Assembly (NCBI GenBank): GCA_049514735.1
Contig: JBEKUT010000151.1
Coordinates: 1-14,775 of the forward strand
DNA length: 14,775 nucleotides
Origin: JAICMB01 sp049514735
GTDB taxonomy: Bacteria; Acidobacteriota; Terriglobia; Bryobacterales; Bryobacteraceae
Direction of reading: 5' to 3'
Both the position numbers and the translations under genes were made by a program. Of the stretch, positions 1-6,898 are shown piece by piece; positions within the stretch are counted from its first letter, which is position 1, and every line of letters starts with the position of its first letter. Under the pieces are notes generated by a model. It did no database searches, was not told the DNA's origin, and saw nothing but the letters and a program-made list of their open reading frames with translations.

Positions 1-350
1 TGCCAGAATCCCACCCACACCCCACTTCTCATTCGGCTGTGGACCCAACCGGAATCGCAGCACACCGCCGCTCACCACCTCGTCATGCGAGATCCACACG
101 CGATCGAGCGCCTTCCCATTCAACGTCGCCGATTGGACATACACGTCGCCCGGCCCGCTCTTCACAGGTTCCACCGTAAACGTCTTTCGGTTATCAAGAT
201 GAATCTTCGCCGAATCGAACAGCGGACTCCCCAGCGCATAAATCGGACGCCCCGGAGTCGGCGGACAAAATTCGATCGCGCTCAGAGCATACTACGCCGA
301 CATCTTCCCATTGTCCTCATCCCCCAGCGACCCATCCGGAACCTGCCAAG
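1..350 (-). pseudogene. GH92 alpha-mannosidase-like fragment, C-terminal part, with in-frame TAG
   Basis: Read on the minus strand, the frame from about 350 down to 1 gives the C-terminal hallmarks of glycoside hydrolase family 92: a GDEDNGKMSA block, then YALSAIEFCPPTPG, YALGSPLFDSAKIHL, and near the left edge SGGVLRFRLGPQPNEKWG. Family members normally read NEDNGQMSAWYVLSALGFYP at the first block. Here the Trp codon after MSA is TAG (complement of 292-294), which would be a single G-to-A change from TGG. Another in-frame TAG lies just upstream (complement of 355-357), where the homology ends. About 120 codons remain of a protein usually above 700 residues, and the very C-terminus lies outside the window. 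GH92 enzymes are secreted or periplasmic exo-alpha-mannosidases. The N-terminal half is replaced by an unrelated fragment on the other strand, so I call this a remnant, not a working gene. Confidence 0.8.
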
Positions 351-353
351 ATC

Positions 354-590
354 GCTACGGATTCGGAGGCCTACGAGAACGCGCTGCACGATGCCGTCGC
401 GCCTGGCAAACCGCCAGCTTTCTGAAAGTGAACGATGTGCTATTTTCACAGCGGGCGGGCGCTGATTCTGGATAAAGGCCTGCCGCGGCGCGATTGGTAC
501 AAGCATCGGATCTGCGCTCCCGGATTTTATACGGGCTAAGGAGTGAAGACGCTGCCGGGAGTTCGCGACGCAGTGGAAGCGAAGAATTGG
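354..590 (+). pseudogene. M28 peptidase (glutamate carboxypeptidase II-like) C-terminal remnant
   Basis: Pieces of the transferrin-receptor-like dimerisation domain that ends GCPII-type M28 peptidases can be read on the plus strand in more than one frame. Position 354 gives ATDSEAYENALHDAVA and then TGA at 423. The frame starting near 419 gives FLKVNDVLF. From about 447 the original frame resumes with HSGRALILDKGLPRRDWYK and then HRICAPGFYTG. It stops at TAA (537-539), where relatives have Tyr in the conserved TGYGVKTLPG, and continues as GVKTLPGVRDAVEAKNW up to about 590. At least two frameshifts and one nonsense change are therefore present, and the catalytic domain is absent. The fragment abuts the oppositely oriented GH92 remnant at about 350. 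Its last codons run in frame into the start of the next gene. Confidence 0.8.
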
Positions 591-602
591 GTTGGTGAGT
601 CG

Positions 603-1169
603 ATGGCCAGGATCAAAGGTGTAGAGCCGCGCGATGCAAGTTTGTTCACGCGCGTCGTGTATTGGTTTACGAAGCGCAAGTTGCGGCGCGTTCCGGAGAC
701 GCTGAAGATCACGGCTCTGAGTTCGAGGCTGCTGCGTGGGGTCGGCGAGATGGAGATGGCGCAGGCGGCGCTCAAATCTGTCGATCCGATTCTGGTGGCG
801 CTGGCTGAAATCAAAGTCGCGGCCATGGTGGGCTGTCCATTTTGAATCGACATTGGATCTGCCGTGGGCAGAAAATCGGGTGTCACCGAAGAGAAGCTGA
901 GGGCGCTGGCGGATTTTGAAAGCTCGGGTGCGTTCAGTGAGGTTGAGAAGCTGGTGATTCGGTATGCGGTTGAGATGACGCGCACGCCCGTCGATGTGAC
1001 TGATGAGCTGTTTGAGGAACTGCAACGGGATTTCGACAACCGTCAGATTGTGGAATTGACGTCGGCGATTGCCTGGGAGAATTATCGGGCTCGGAATAAT
1101 CATGCGCTGGGGGCGGAGGCGGAAGGGTTTTCCCGTGGGGCCTTTTGTCCGCTGCCGGAGCGTCGTTAG
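603..1169 (+). CDS. AhpD/carboxymuconolactone decarboxylase-like protein, probable selenoprotein (TGA 843-845 = Sec81)
   Basis: Translation from ATG 603 gives 80 residues starting MARIKGVEP and ending GCPF, then TGA. The same frame continues cleanly with IDIGSAVGRKSGVTEEKLR for another 107 residues to TAG 1167-1169, ending GAFCPLPERR. Both halves match the all-alpha carboxymuconolactone decarboxylase/AhpD-like family, whose members carry a redox CxxC at this place (GCPFCIDIGSA type). The TGA replaces the second Cys, giving Cys78-Pro-Phe-Sec81. A hairpin suited to be a bacterial SECIS follows 12 nt later (858-872). Cys182 near the C-terminus could act as a resolving thiol. The His that follows the CxxC by four residues in AhpD is not present (Gly85). 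The predicted role is a thiol/selenol peroxidase-type or disulfide redox enzyme in the cytoplasm; the substrate is unknown. The upstream ribosome-binding site is weak (GGTGAG, about 5 nt upstream). The alternative is a pseudogene with one nonsense change, which the decay just upstream makes a real possibility. Confidence 0.77.
858..872 (+). promoter_or_regulatory. Candidate bacterial SECIS hairpin in the AhpD-like ORF
   Basis: TCTGCC (858-863) pairs perfectly with GGCAGA (867-872) around the loop GTG (864-866). The stem begins 12 nt and the loop 18 nt after the TGA at 843-845. Bacterial SECIS elements lie inside the ORF just after the UGA, have a short apical loop roughly 16-37 nt away, and carry G among the first loop bases; all three hold here. 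The 3' arm contains the only AGA arginine codon of the gene, which otherwise uses CGN or AGG. Confidence 0.65.
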
Positions 1170-1204
1170 CCCTTTCGTTAGCCCACGGAATCTGAAAACG
1201 CAAA

Positions 1205-1235
1205 GGCGGCGCTAAGTTGATCTGCTTGCGCCGCC
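1205..1235 (-). terminator. Terminator-like hairpin between convergent genes
   Basis: GGCGGCGC (1205-1212) and GCGCCGCC (1228-1235) form a perfect 8-bp GC stem with a 15-nt loop. On the minus strand it lies just after the neprosin stop codon and is followed by TTTGCGTTTT, which suits rho-independent termination of that gene. On the plus strand there is no T run, so termination of the AhpD-like gene would be less efficient. The loop is longer than usual. Confidence 0.5.
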
Positions 1236-1258
1236 GAAATCGTCTGCCGCTGCTCGCG

Positions 1259-2599
1259 TCAGCATCCCGATCCGCCGGGGCCGCCGACGTAGAAGAAAAC
1301 CGCTCCGGAATCGTCGGTCATTGGGTCCGACGTGGTGTAGCAACTTGCGGCTGGTTGATACGCCGAAAGAGTATCCGGGATCGCTTGGCCGTCAGTGCTG
1401 AAGTAGGACAAATTGCGCTGGTAAGCGGCGTATGACCAACCCTGATCGGGCCACTGACCGCTTCCCGCCGCTGGCCAAACTCCGCCGGTAGCGTAGGTCT
1501 CGGTTCCAAACTGGATCTCTTGAGCATTCGCCGACATCTGACCGCCGTGATAGACGGAGCCGGGAATAAAGCCGATCCAGTTTCCGTTGATGGCGAGCCA
1601 CCAGTTCCCGTTGTACAGATAATATGAAGCGGCAAATTCGTACTGCACATCTCCAGCGATGCTGCCGGTGAGCGGCGCTCCCAGAATGCCTTGGCTCGAT
1701 ACTTGATAGAATCCAGCACAGGTCAGGTTGTAACAGCCCGCGCCCTGCGATCCCGGATAATCGGTCTGATCGTAGTCGTTCGCGGTCCAATAGACGAAGA
1801 GCACGGGGTCCTGGGTGCCCCAGGCACTGGGTTGCACCTGCCAGCCAACTTCGGCAGTCTGCGTGGACACGTCGCTGCCACCGACGTACCATTCCTGCGA
1901 CAGCGACATTTGTTCCCCTAAATCCTGGTTCACGTCCGGACTCCAGATATTCAGCGTGGATGTGCCGCCGACATTGTCCACCGTCTGCGTCATGATTGCG
2001 TATCTGTGATTCAGAGTGGGGTCGTCTGCTGGGGCGGTGGCGCGCAGAGTCTTGGCCTGGCCGGATGAAGCGGGACCCTTCGCCAGGAAATCGTGCAAAG
2101 TCGAAAAGCGAGTGACCTCATCCAGCGTCACGCGGCGCATCGGTATTGTCTGCTCCTCGCAACCAACGGGATTGCCAAATTCGTCGGACGCCTTGGCATG
2201 TTCGGCAGCGGGTGTGGCGGCGGAATGTTTGGTCAGCAGCGATTGGGGCGGAGGAGCCGGAATGCTCTTGATCCCGAAAGCGCGGGCAGTGGGTTGTTGC
2301 GCAACAGGAACGCAGTCGAAATGACTCGAGCCCAGCACGAAGCTGTGGTCCACCTGGACGCCCTCGTACAGATTGAGGATATGCTGGCGCATTTCTGCGA
2401 AGGCCGCGGCGTCTTTAACACGGCTGGCGGCGCGCGTCATATGGTCGTTCGCACTGGCGTTTTTCGTGCTTTCGAGGAAGCTGCTGAACGGGACAAACTG
2501 TTGGACGCTGGATTGGGCGTAGAGGCGTCCGGTTAACGAAACGAGAACGAGCATCAAGCACCTTGCGCCATAGGATTGGATCGAGAGGTTGGATTTCAT
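1259..2599 (-). CDS. Neprosin-family (glutamic) prolyl endopeptidase, secreted with propeptide
   Basis: This 446-residue protein begins with a signal peptide (about residues 1-29, cut near LYAQS). Residues 80-165 resemble the activation peptide of plant neprosins, including the landmark HFDCVPVAQQP (94-103) and a downstream RVTLDEVTRF. Residues 196-403 match the neprosin domain (old DUF239): VFVYWTAND-like strands, GCYNLTCAGFYQ, QYEF, NGNWWLAINGNWIGFIP, FGTETYATGG and a closing QWPDQGWSYAAYQ. Neprosin is a proline-specific endopeptidase that uses two glutamates; the likely pair here is Glu321 (QYEF) and Glu367 (FGTET). The tail is Gly-rich and ends in Cys, with Cys420 and Cys446 possibly bonded. 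The start is supported by AAAGGAG about 8 nt upstream. The gene diverges from the Asn-rich protein and converges on the AhpD-like gene. The family call is firm; the substrate is unknown. Confidence 0.85.
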   Translation of the reverse strand: MKSNLSIQSYGARCLMLVLVSLTGRLYAQSSVQQFVPFSSFLESTKNASANDHMTRAASRVKDAAAFAEMRQHILNLYEGVQVDHSFVLGSSHFDCVPVAQQPTARAFGIKSIPAPPPQSLLTKHSAATPAAEHAKASDEFGNPVGCEEQTIPMRRVTLDEVTRFSTLHDFLAKGPASSGQAKTLRATAPADDPTLNHRYAIMTQTVDNVGGTSTLNIWSPDVNQDLGEQMSLSQEWYVGGSDVSTQTAEVGWQVQPSAWGTQDPVLFVYWTANDYDQTDYPGSQGAGCYNLTCAGFYQVSSQGILGAPLTGSIAGDVQYEFAASYYLYNGNWWLAINGNWIGFIPGSVYHGGQMSANAQEIQFGTETYATGGVWPAAGSGQWPDQGWSYAAYQRNLSYFSTDGQAIPDTLSAYQPAASCYTTSDPMTDDSGAVFFYVGGPGGSGC

Positions 2600-2637
2600 T
2601 TGAGGTCTCCTTTGTTCAGCGAATCTTCGCTGCTCGA

Positions 2638-2715
2638 TCTCCTAATGGCGGATGCGAAAAAACATTTCACTGCCACGGAGCATGAAATGGATTTTCATTC
2701 GGGCCATTAGGGAGA
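2638..2715. promoter_or_regulatory. Nested palindrome in the divergent promoter region
   Basis: Three pairs of arms share one centre near 2676: CCTAATGGC (2641-2649) with GCCATTAGG (2703-2711), GAAAA (2656-2660) with TTTTC (2692-2696), and CATTTCA (2663-2669) with TGAAATG (2683-2689). Allowing one bulged G extends the outer arm to TCTCC/GGAGA (2638-2715). It fills most of the 134-nt gap between the divergent neprosin and Asn-rich genes and ends 2 nt before the AAGGAG ribosome-binding site of the latter. It could be a 5'-UTR hairpin, an operator, or a small REP- or MITE-like element. I could not pick out convincing -35/-10 boxes here. Confidence 0.6.
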
Positions 2716-2733
2716 CGAAGGAGACAGACTGCA

Positions 2734-3810
2734 ATGCTTACCAACAATTTCAACCAGATTCGACGGGGATCGCAAAAGGCCGCACCGGCCATCGCCATCG
2801 TCCTGTCCTTATTTACCGCCCAGGCCGCGCACTCCGCAAGCCGGCCGGCCGCTCCAAGCCGGTCGATGTCCGCTCAGAGCCGGTCGATGTCGGCTGCGCC
2901 GTCTTATCGGCGGCCAGCGCCGAGCGCGCCCAGTTCTCGAGGTGTGGCGCAGAAGGCACCCTCTACCATGGCCAACAACCAGACGCGCGGGACCAATATG
3001 CCACCCAAACCGGGAAACGCGAGCAGCGTCACCAACCTGAACCGGAATACGAATATCAACACCAACACCAACACCAATACCAATATCAACAGGAATACCA
3101 ATCTCAACAACTTCAACAACGGGGGGCGCAGCCGCGCAAACAGCTTTAACGGAACCACTCGTCCTGGGTTCGGTCCGGGATCGGTCAGGAATAGCAACGC
3201 GGGTATGTCGGCGACAAACACAGACAGGAACACGAACATCAACAGGAACACGAACGTCAACACGAACACCAACATAAATATCAACCGCAACACGAACGTC
3301 AGCTTCAACCGGGGGCGCGCCTTCGGCGGCAGAATTCCTCAGGGTGCCTTCCGCACGCACTTCGGAAGCGGCCACGAATTCCACATGGGCAGACCGGTGG
3401 CCGTGGGATCTCATTTCGGATTCCAATTCGGCGGCGCGTCCTTCGCGCTGATCCAGCCATGGCCGGTTGGTTGGATGTACACGGACGCAGTTTACGTCGA
3501 TAACTTCGGCGGCTCGTATTTCCTCTGCAACCGCATGCACCCTGGCGTGCGCCTGGCGCTGAACCTCGGCGAGTGCGCGGCTTGCTCGACGCCGCAAACG
3601 GCGCCCGCGGATTGCACGGACTGCACCGCTGACAATAACCAGCCCGATTCGAGCGGTGCGCCGACGCTTTACGCCGGCGAAACTACCGACCAAGTGGTGG
3701 CCGCTCTTGGCTCTCCGCAGAACATCGTGGATCTGGGAGGAAAGCAGATTTATCTATTTGCCAGCATGAAGGTGACTTTCGTCGGTGGGATGTTAACGGA
3801 CGCTCAGTAA
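2734..3810 (+). CDS. Exported Asn/Thr-repeat protein of unknown function
   Basis: This 358-residue protein starts at an ATG 10 nt after AAGGAG. Residues 16-36 form a signal peptide (hydrophobic AIAIVLSLFTA, cut near HSA). A Ser/Ala/Pro-rich region follows, then two Asn-alternating low-complexity blocks (about 101-129 and 161-189) in which almost every second residue is Asn. Residues 200-278 are a folded-looking part rich in Gly, Phe and His (FGSGHEFHMG, QPWPVGWMYTDAVYVD, CNRMHPGVRLALN). I recognise this only as a motif seen in uncharacterised exported acidobacterial proteins. Two CxxC pairs (281-284, 294-297) come next. The last 50 residues (AGETTDQVVAALGSPQ to KVTFVGGMLTDAQ) look like a BamE/SmpA-type module, which is inference. 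The M14 peptidase gene begins 19 nt later, so cotranscription is likely. No enzymatic function can be assigned. Confidence 0.85.
   Translation: MLTNNFNQIRRGSQKAAPAIAIVLSLFTAQAAHSASRPAAPSRSMSAQSRSMSAAPSYRRPAPSAPSSRGVAQKAPSTMANNQTRGTNMPPKPGNASSVTNLNRNTNINTNTNTNTNINRNTNLNNFNNGGRSRANSFNGTTRPGFGPGSVRNSNAGMSATNTDRNTNINRNTNVNTNTNININRNTNVSFNRGRAFGGRIPQGAFRTHFGSGHEFHMGRPVAVGSHFGFQFGGASFALIQPWPVGWMYTDAVYVDNFGGSYFLCNRMHPGVRLALNLGECAACSTPQTAPADCTDCTADNNQPDSSGAPTLYAGETTDQVVAALGSPQNIVDLGGKQIYLFASMKVTFVGGMLTDAQ
3034..3120 (+). repeat. Asn/Thr codon repeat block 1
   Basis: A run of AAC/AAT codons alternates with ACC, ATC, AGG and similar codons, giving a degenerate 6-nt period within the Asn-rich protein. 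It encodes NLNRNTNINT followed by NTNTNTNINR and similar units. Confidence 0.85.
3214..3300 (+). repeat. Asn/Thr codon repeat block 2
   Basis: This second block has the same kind of 6-nt period but a different third-base pattern (ACG and AAC where block 1 has ACC and AAT). It encodes TDRNTNINRNTNVNT and similar units. About 93 bp of non-repeat coding sequence separates it from block 1. Confidence 0.85.
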
Positions 3811-3829
3811 GGTAATATGATTTTTCCCC

Positions 3830-6800
3830 ATGAAAGCGCATTGGTACCTACTTTCGGCGATCCTTAGCCTTCCACTTCTTGGCCAGCCTACTGCTAACAT
3901 CCTGCTCAAGCCGGGGCGGGATGCGGCGCAGGCGGTTGACGACGAATACACGAAGAAAATCCACGAGTACACCACGGAGCCGTTCTTCAATTCGCCTCTG
4001 ACCGACTATCTGCCGGCTTCGAAGACCGTGCCGACGCCGAAGGCGGTGCTCGGTGACATTGCCGGCGCGCCGGGGATTTTGCCCTATTCGGCTGACGTCT
4101 ACCGTTACATGCGGATGCTCGAAAAGGCGAGCCCGCGAGTTAAGGTGTTCAGCATCGGGAAGACGGAAGAAGGGCGCGAGATGATCGCGGTTGCCGTGGC
4201 TTCCGAGAAGCTGATTGCATCCCTCGATGAGAATCGCGCACGCTTAGCGAAGCTCGCCGATCCGCGCACGATCAAGCTCGATGACGCGGAGGCGGATAAG
4301 TTGGTGGCCGCGTCCACGCCGATTTACTACATCACGGGGACGATCCACTCGCCCGAGACGGGCGCTCCGACGGCGCTGATGGAACTCGCGTATCGGTTGG
4401 CGGTAGACGAGGGTCCGTACATCCGATTTATTCGCGAGAACGTGATCACGCTGATCACGCCGGTTGTGGAAGTGGACGGCCGCGACCGCATGGTGGATGT
4501 GTATAAATGGCACCTCGCGAATCCGGGGAAGGAATGGCCGCAACTCGTATATTGGGGCCATTACGTGGGGCACGACAACAATCGCGATGCGATGGGGTTG
4601 ACGCTGGACCTCACGCGCAACGTGCTGCATACGTTTGTCGGGTGGAAGGCGCAGGTGCTGCACGATTTGCATGAATCGGTTCCTTATCTTTACGACAATA
4701 CTGTCGGCGACGGACCGTACAACGCGTGGATCGATCCGATTCTGGCGGACGAATGGCAGATGATGGGTTGGAACAACGTTTCGGAGATGACCAAGTTCGG
4801 AATGCCCGGCGTGTTTACGCATGGAACTTTCGATACGTGGTCGCCGAGTTATCTGATGTTCATCGCGGCGATGCATAACGGGATCAGCCGGCTGTATGAG
4901 ACGTTCGGCAATGGCGGCGCGGATACGGAAGTGCGAACGCTGGAGCCCAGCGAATATTCGCGGACATGGTACAAGCAGAATCCGCCGCTGCCGAAGGCGA
5001 AATGGTCGCAACGGGATAACAACAATTACGAAGAGACGGGCGTGCTAACGGCGTTGTCCTATTTTGCTTCAAACAATAAGGTGTTTCTGCGTAACTTCTA
5101 TTTGAAGGCCAAGCGGTCGATTGAAAAGCCGCGCACGGAAGGGCCGGGAGCGTATGTGTTTCCGGCGGACGATCCGCGGCTGGGCGGGCAGGCGGATCTG
5201 CTGCGGATGCTGCAGGAACAGGGATGTGAGATTTCGAAGGCGACCGTGGCGTTCACGGTGACGATGCCTGGAAAGAAAGCCAAGAAGCGCGGTGGCGCGG
5301 ACGCGAGCGGGCCGGGCGAAAGCGCCGACGCCAAACCCGAAGAAAAACCGAAACCGCAGCCGCGGACGTTTGCCGCGGGAAGCTACATCGTGCGCATGGA
5401 TCAGCCGTATAGCCGCATCGCCGATGCACTGCTCGATTATCAATATTGGGCGCCCAACGATCCGCAGAAGGACATCTACGACGACACAGGCTGGACGTTC
5501 GGCGAACTCAGCAACGTGCAGGTGGCGCGGGTCACGGACTTGAAGGTTCTGGATGTGCCGATGACGAAAGTTGAAGGCGCGGTGAAGGCTCCGGGCGGAG
5601 TGGAAGGCACTGGCGCGGTGTTCCTGATCAATCACAACGCCGACGATGCGCTGGCGACGCTGCGCTACCGTTTCGCGAATGCTTCGTTCGATGCGGCTGA
5701 GGAGCCGTTTGAAGCGGGCGGAAAGAAGTACAATCGCGGATCGTTTATCGTGCGCAATGTTTCGGCGGATGAATTGGGAAAAGCTGCAAGCGAGTTGGGC
5801 GTGCAGGTTTATGCGGCGGATGCGGCGCCAACGGTGAAGACACATCCGGTGCGGGCGGCGCGGATCGCGCTGATGCACACCTGGCTGGGAACGCAAAGCG
5901 AAGGCTGGTGGCGGATCGAGTTTGACCGGCTTCAGATTCCGTATGCCTACATCAACACGCAGACGGTTTCGAAGGACGCGGACTTGCGGTCGAAATACGA
6001 CGTGATCGTGTTTGCGCCGGGCGTGCGCGGCAACCCGCAGAGGATCGTCAGCGGCATGCCGATGTATGGGAATCCATTGCCGTGGAAGACGACCGCTTTA
6101 ACGCCCAACCTGGGCAAGATCGATTCGACCGACGATATGCGGCCGGGGCTGGGCTGGGACGGTCTGGAACATTTGCTGGAGTTTGTGCGCCAGGGCGGTT
6201 TGCTGATTACGGCGAACGATACGGCGAATTTTGCCGTGGCTTTTGGGTTTACGCCGGGCGTCAGCATCTCGCCGGCGGCGAAGCTGAAGGTGACAGGATC
6301 GGCGTTGCGGTCGAAAATCGTGGACGGCACGAGTCCGATTCTTTACGGATTTAACGATAATCTGGCGATATTCGCTTCAAATCCTCCGGTATTTGGACTT
6401 TCGAGTATCGCGGGCGGCGCGGGCGGTGGACGGCGCGGCAGCGCGGAGGATAAAGAACGGCCGACGGGCCGGGGAACGGTGGACGATCCGGACGTGCCGC
6501 AAGGACGGTCGCCCGCGGAGATTCCGGAGGCGCCGCACGCGGAACCATGGCAGGCATTGCCTTTGACCGATGAACAGTTGCGCAATCCGATTACGGTGAT
6601 CCCGCCGGTGCAGCGGCCGCGCGTGGTGTTGCGCTACGCGAATAACGACGAATTGCTGGTTTCGGGTTTGCTGGATAACGGATCGGAATTGGCGCAACAC
6701 GCGGCGGTGATCGATTCGCCTTATGGCGAGGGTCATGTCGTGCTGTTTTCGAATAATCCGTTTTGGCGGGCGGAGACGAAGGGTAGTTATTCTCTCGTTT

Positions 6801-6859
6801 TTAATGCGATTTTGAATTTCGATAGCTTAAATGCCGGCAGAAAGGTCGATGTAAAATGA
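3830..6859 (+). CDS. Secreted M14-family zinc metallocarboxypeptidase, large form
   Basis: This 1009-residue protein has a signal peptide (about residues 1-19, LLSAILSLPLLGQ). Residues 80-400 form the M14 domain. HSPE (His173, Glu176) is the HxxE zinc pair, Asn251-Arg252 in HDNNRD matches the substrate-carboxylate Asn-Arg, and the third zinc His is His278 or His281 in LHDLHES. Glu357 in YETFG is the best candidate for the general base. The C-terminal half (about 515-1009) is a Rossmann/glutamine-amidotransferase-like region seen in related large M14 proteins (DVIVFAPGVRG, GGLLITANDTANFAV, GEGHVVLFSNNPFWR). Two low-complexity charged insertions (about 479-515 and 862-907) probably are linkers. 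Its role is inferred as extracytoplasmic peptide degradation. It begins 19 nt after the Asn-rich gene without a strong ribosome-binding site, suggesting one transcript. It ends at a heptad repeat array. Confidence 0.9.
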   Translation: MKAHWYLLSAILSLPLLGQPTANILLKPGRDAAQAVDDEYTKKIHEYTTEPFFNSPLTDYLPASKTVPTPKAVLGDIAGAPGILPYSADVYRYMRMLEKASPRVKVFSIGKTEEGREMIAVAVASEKLIASLDENRARLAKLADPRTIKLDDAEADKLVAASTPIYYITGTIHSPETGAPTALMELAYRLAVDEGPYIRFIRENVITLITPVVEVDGRDRMVDVYKWHLANPGKEWPQLVYWGHYVGHDNNRDAMGLTLDLTRNVLHTFVGWKAQVLHDLHESVPYLYDNTVGDGPYNAWIDPILADEWQMMGWNNVSEMTKFGMPGVFTHGTFDTWSPSYLMFIAAMHNGISRLYETFGNGGADTEVRTLEPSEYSRTWYKQNPPLPKAKWSQRDNNNYEETGVLTALSYFASNNKVFLRNFYLKAKRSIEKPRTEGPGAYVFPADDPRLGGQADLLRMLQEQGCEISKATVAFTVTMPGKKAKKRGGADASGPGESADAKPEEKPKPQPRTFAAGSYIVRMDQPYSRIADALLDYQYWAPNDPQKDIYDDTGWTFGELSNVQVARVTDLKVLDVPMTKVEGAVKAPGGVEGTGAVFLINHNADDALATLRYRFANASFDAAEEPFEAGGKKYNRGSFIVRNVSADELGKAASELGVQVYAADAAPTVKTHPVRAARIALMHTWLGTQSEGWWRIEFDRLQIPYAYINTQTVSKDADLRSKYDVIVFAPGVRGNPQRIVSGMPMYGNPLPWKTTALTPNLGKIDSTDDMRPGLGWDGLEHLLEFVRQGGLLITANDTANFAVAFGFTPGVSISPAAKLKVTGSALRSKIVDGTSPILYGFNDNLAIFASNPPVFGLSSIAGGAGGGRRGSAEDKERPTGRGTVDDPDVPQGRSPAEIPEAPHAEPWQALPLTDEQLRNPITVIPPVQRPRVVLRYANNDELLVSGLLDNGSELAQHAAVIDSPYGEGHVVLFSNNPFWRAETKGSYSLVFNAILNFDSLNAGRKVDVK

Positions 6860-6863
6860 CGGC

Positions 6864-6898
6864 GTTGTTAGTTGTTAGTTGTTAGTTCGTAGTTGGCT
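6864..6898 (+). repeat. Heptanucleotide repeat array 1
   Basis: Five 7-nt units: GTTGTTA three times, then GTTCGTA and GTTGGCT. The array starts 5 nt after the M14 stop codon, is preceded by GGC, and runs into the stop codon of the convergent thioesterase gene. Confidence 0.8.

Noticed and set aside
543..1169. A longer M28 to AhpD fusion protein starting at GTG 543
   Set aside because: The extra N-terminal residues are the tail of a broken M28 domain, and the AhpD-like family starts at the ATG 603 motif MARIKGVEP.
864..1169. A separate short gene starting at GTG 864
   Set aside because: Its first codons are in the middle of a conserved domain and in phase with the 603 frame; it is the second half of the TGA-containing gene.
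1164..1184. Direct repeat CGTTAGCCC twice, 12 nt apart, at the end of the AhpD-like gene
   Set aside because: Too short to interpret; it has no inverted partner and no match elsewhere in the window.
2809..3693. Long minus-strand open frame (294 codons) opposite the Asn-rich gene
   Set aside because: It is the antisense of a repeat-rich coding region, gives an Arg/Val-rich product without domains, and competes with a gene that has a signal peptide and ribosome-binding site.
5069..5896. Minus-strand open frame (275 codons) inside the M14 gene
   Set aside because: Shadow of a well-supported coding frame, with Arg/His-rich composition and no motif.
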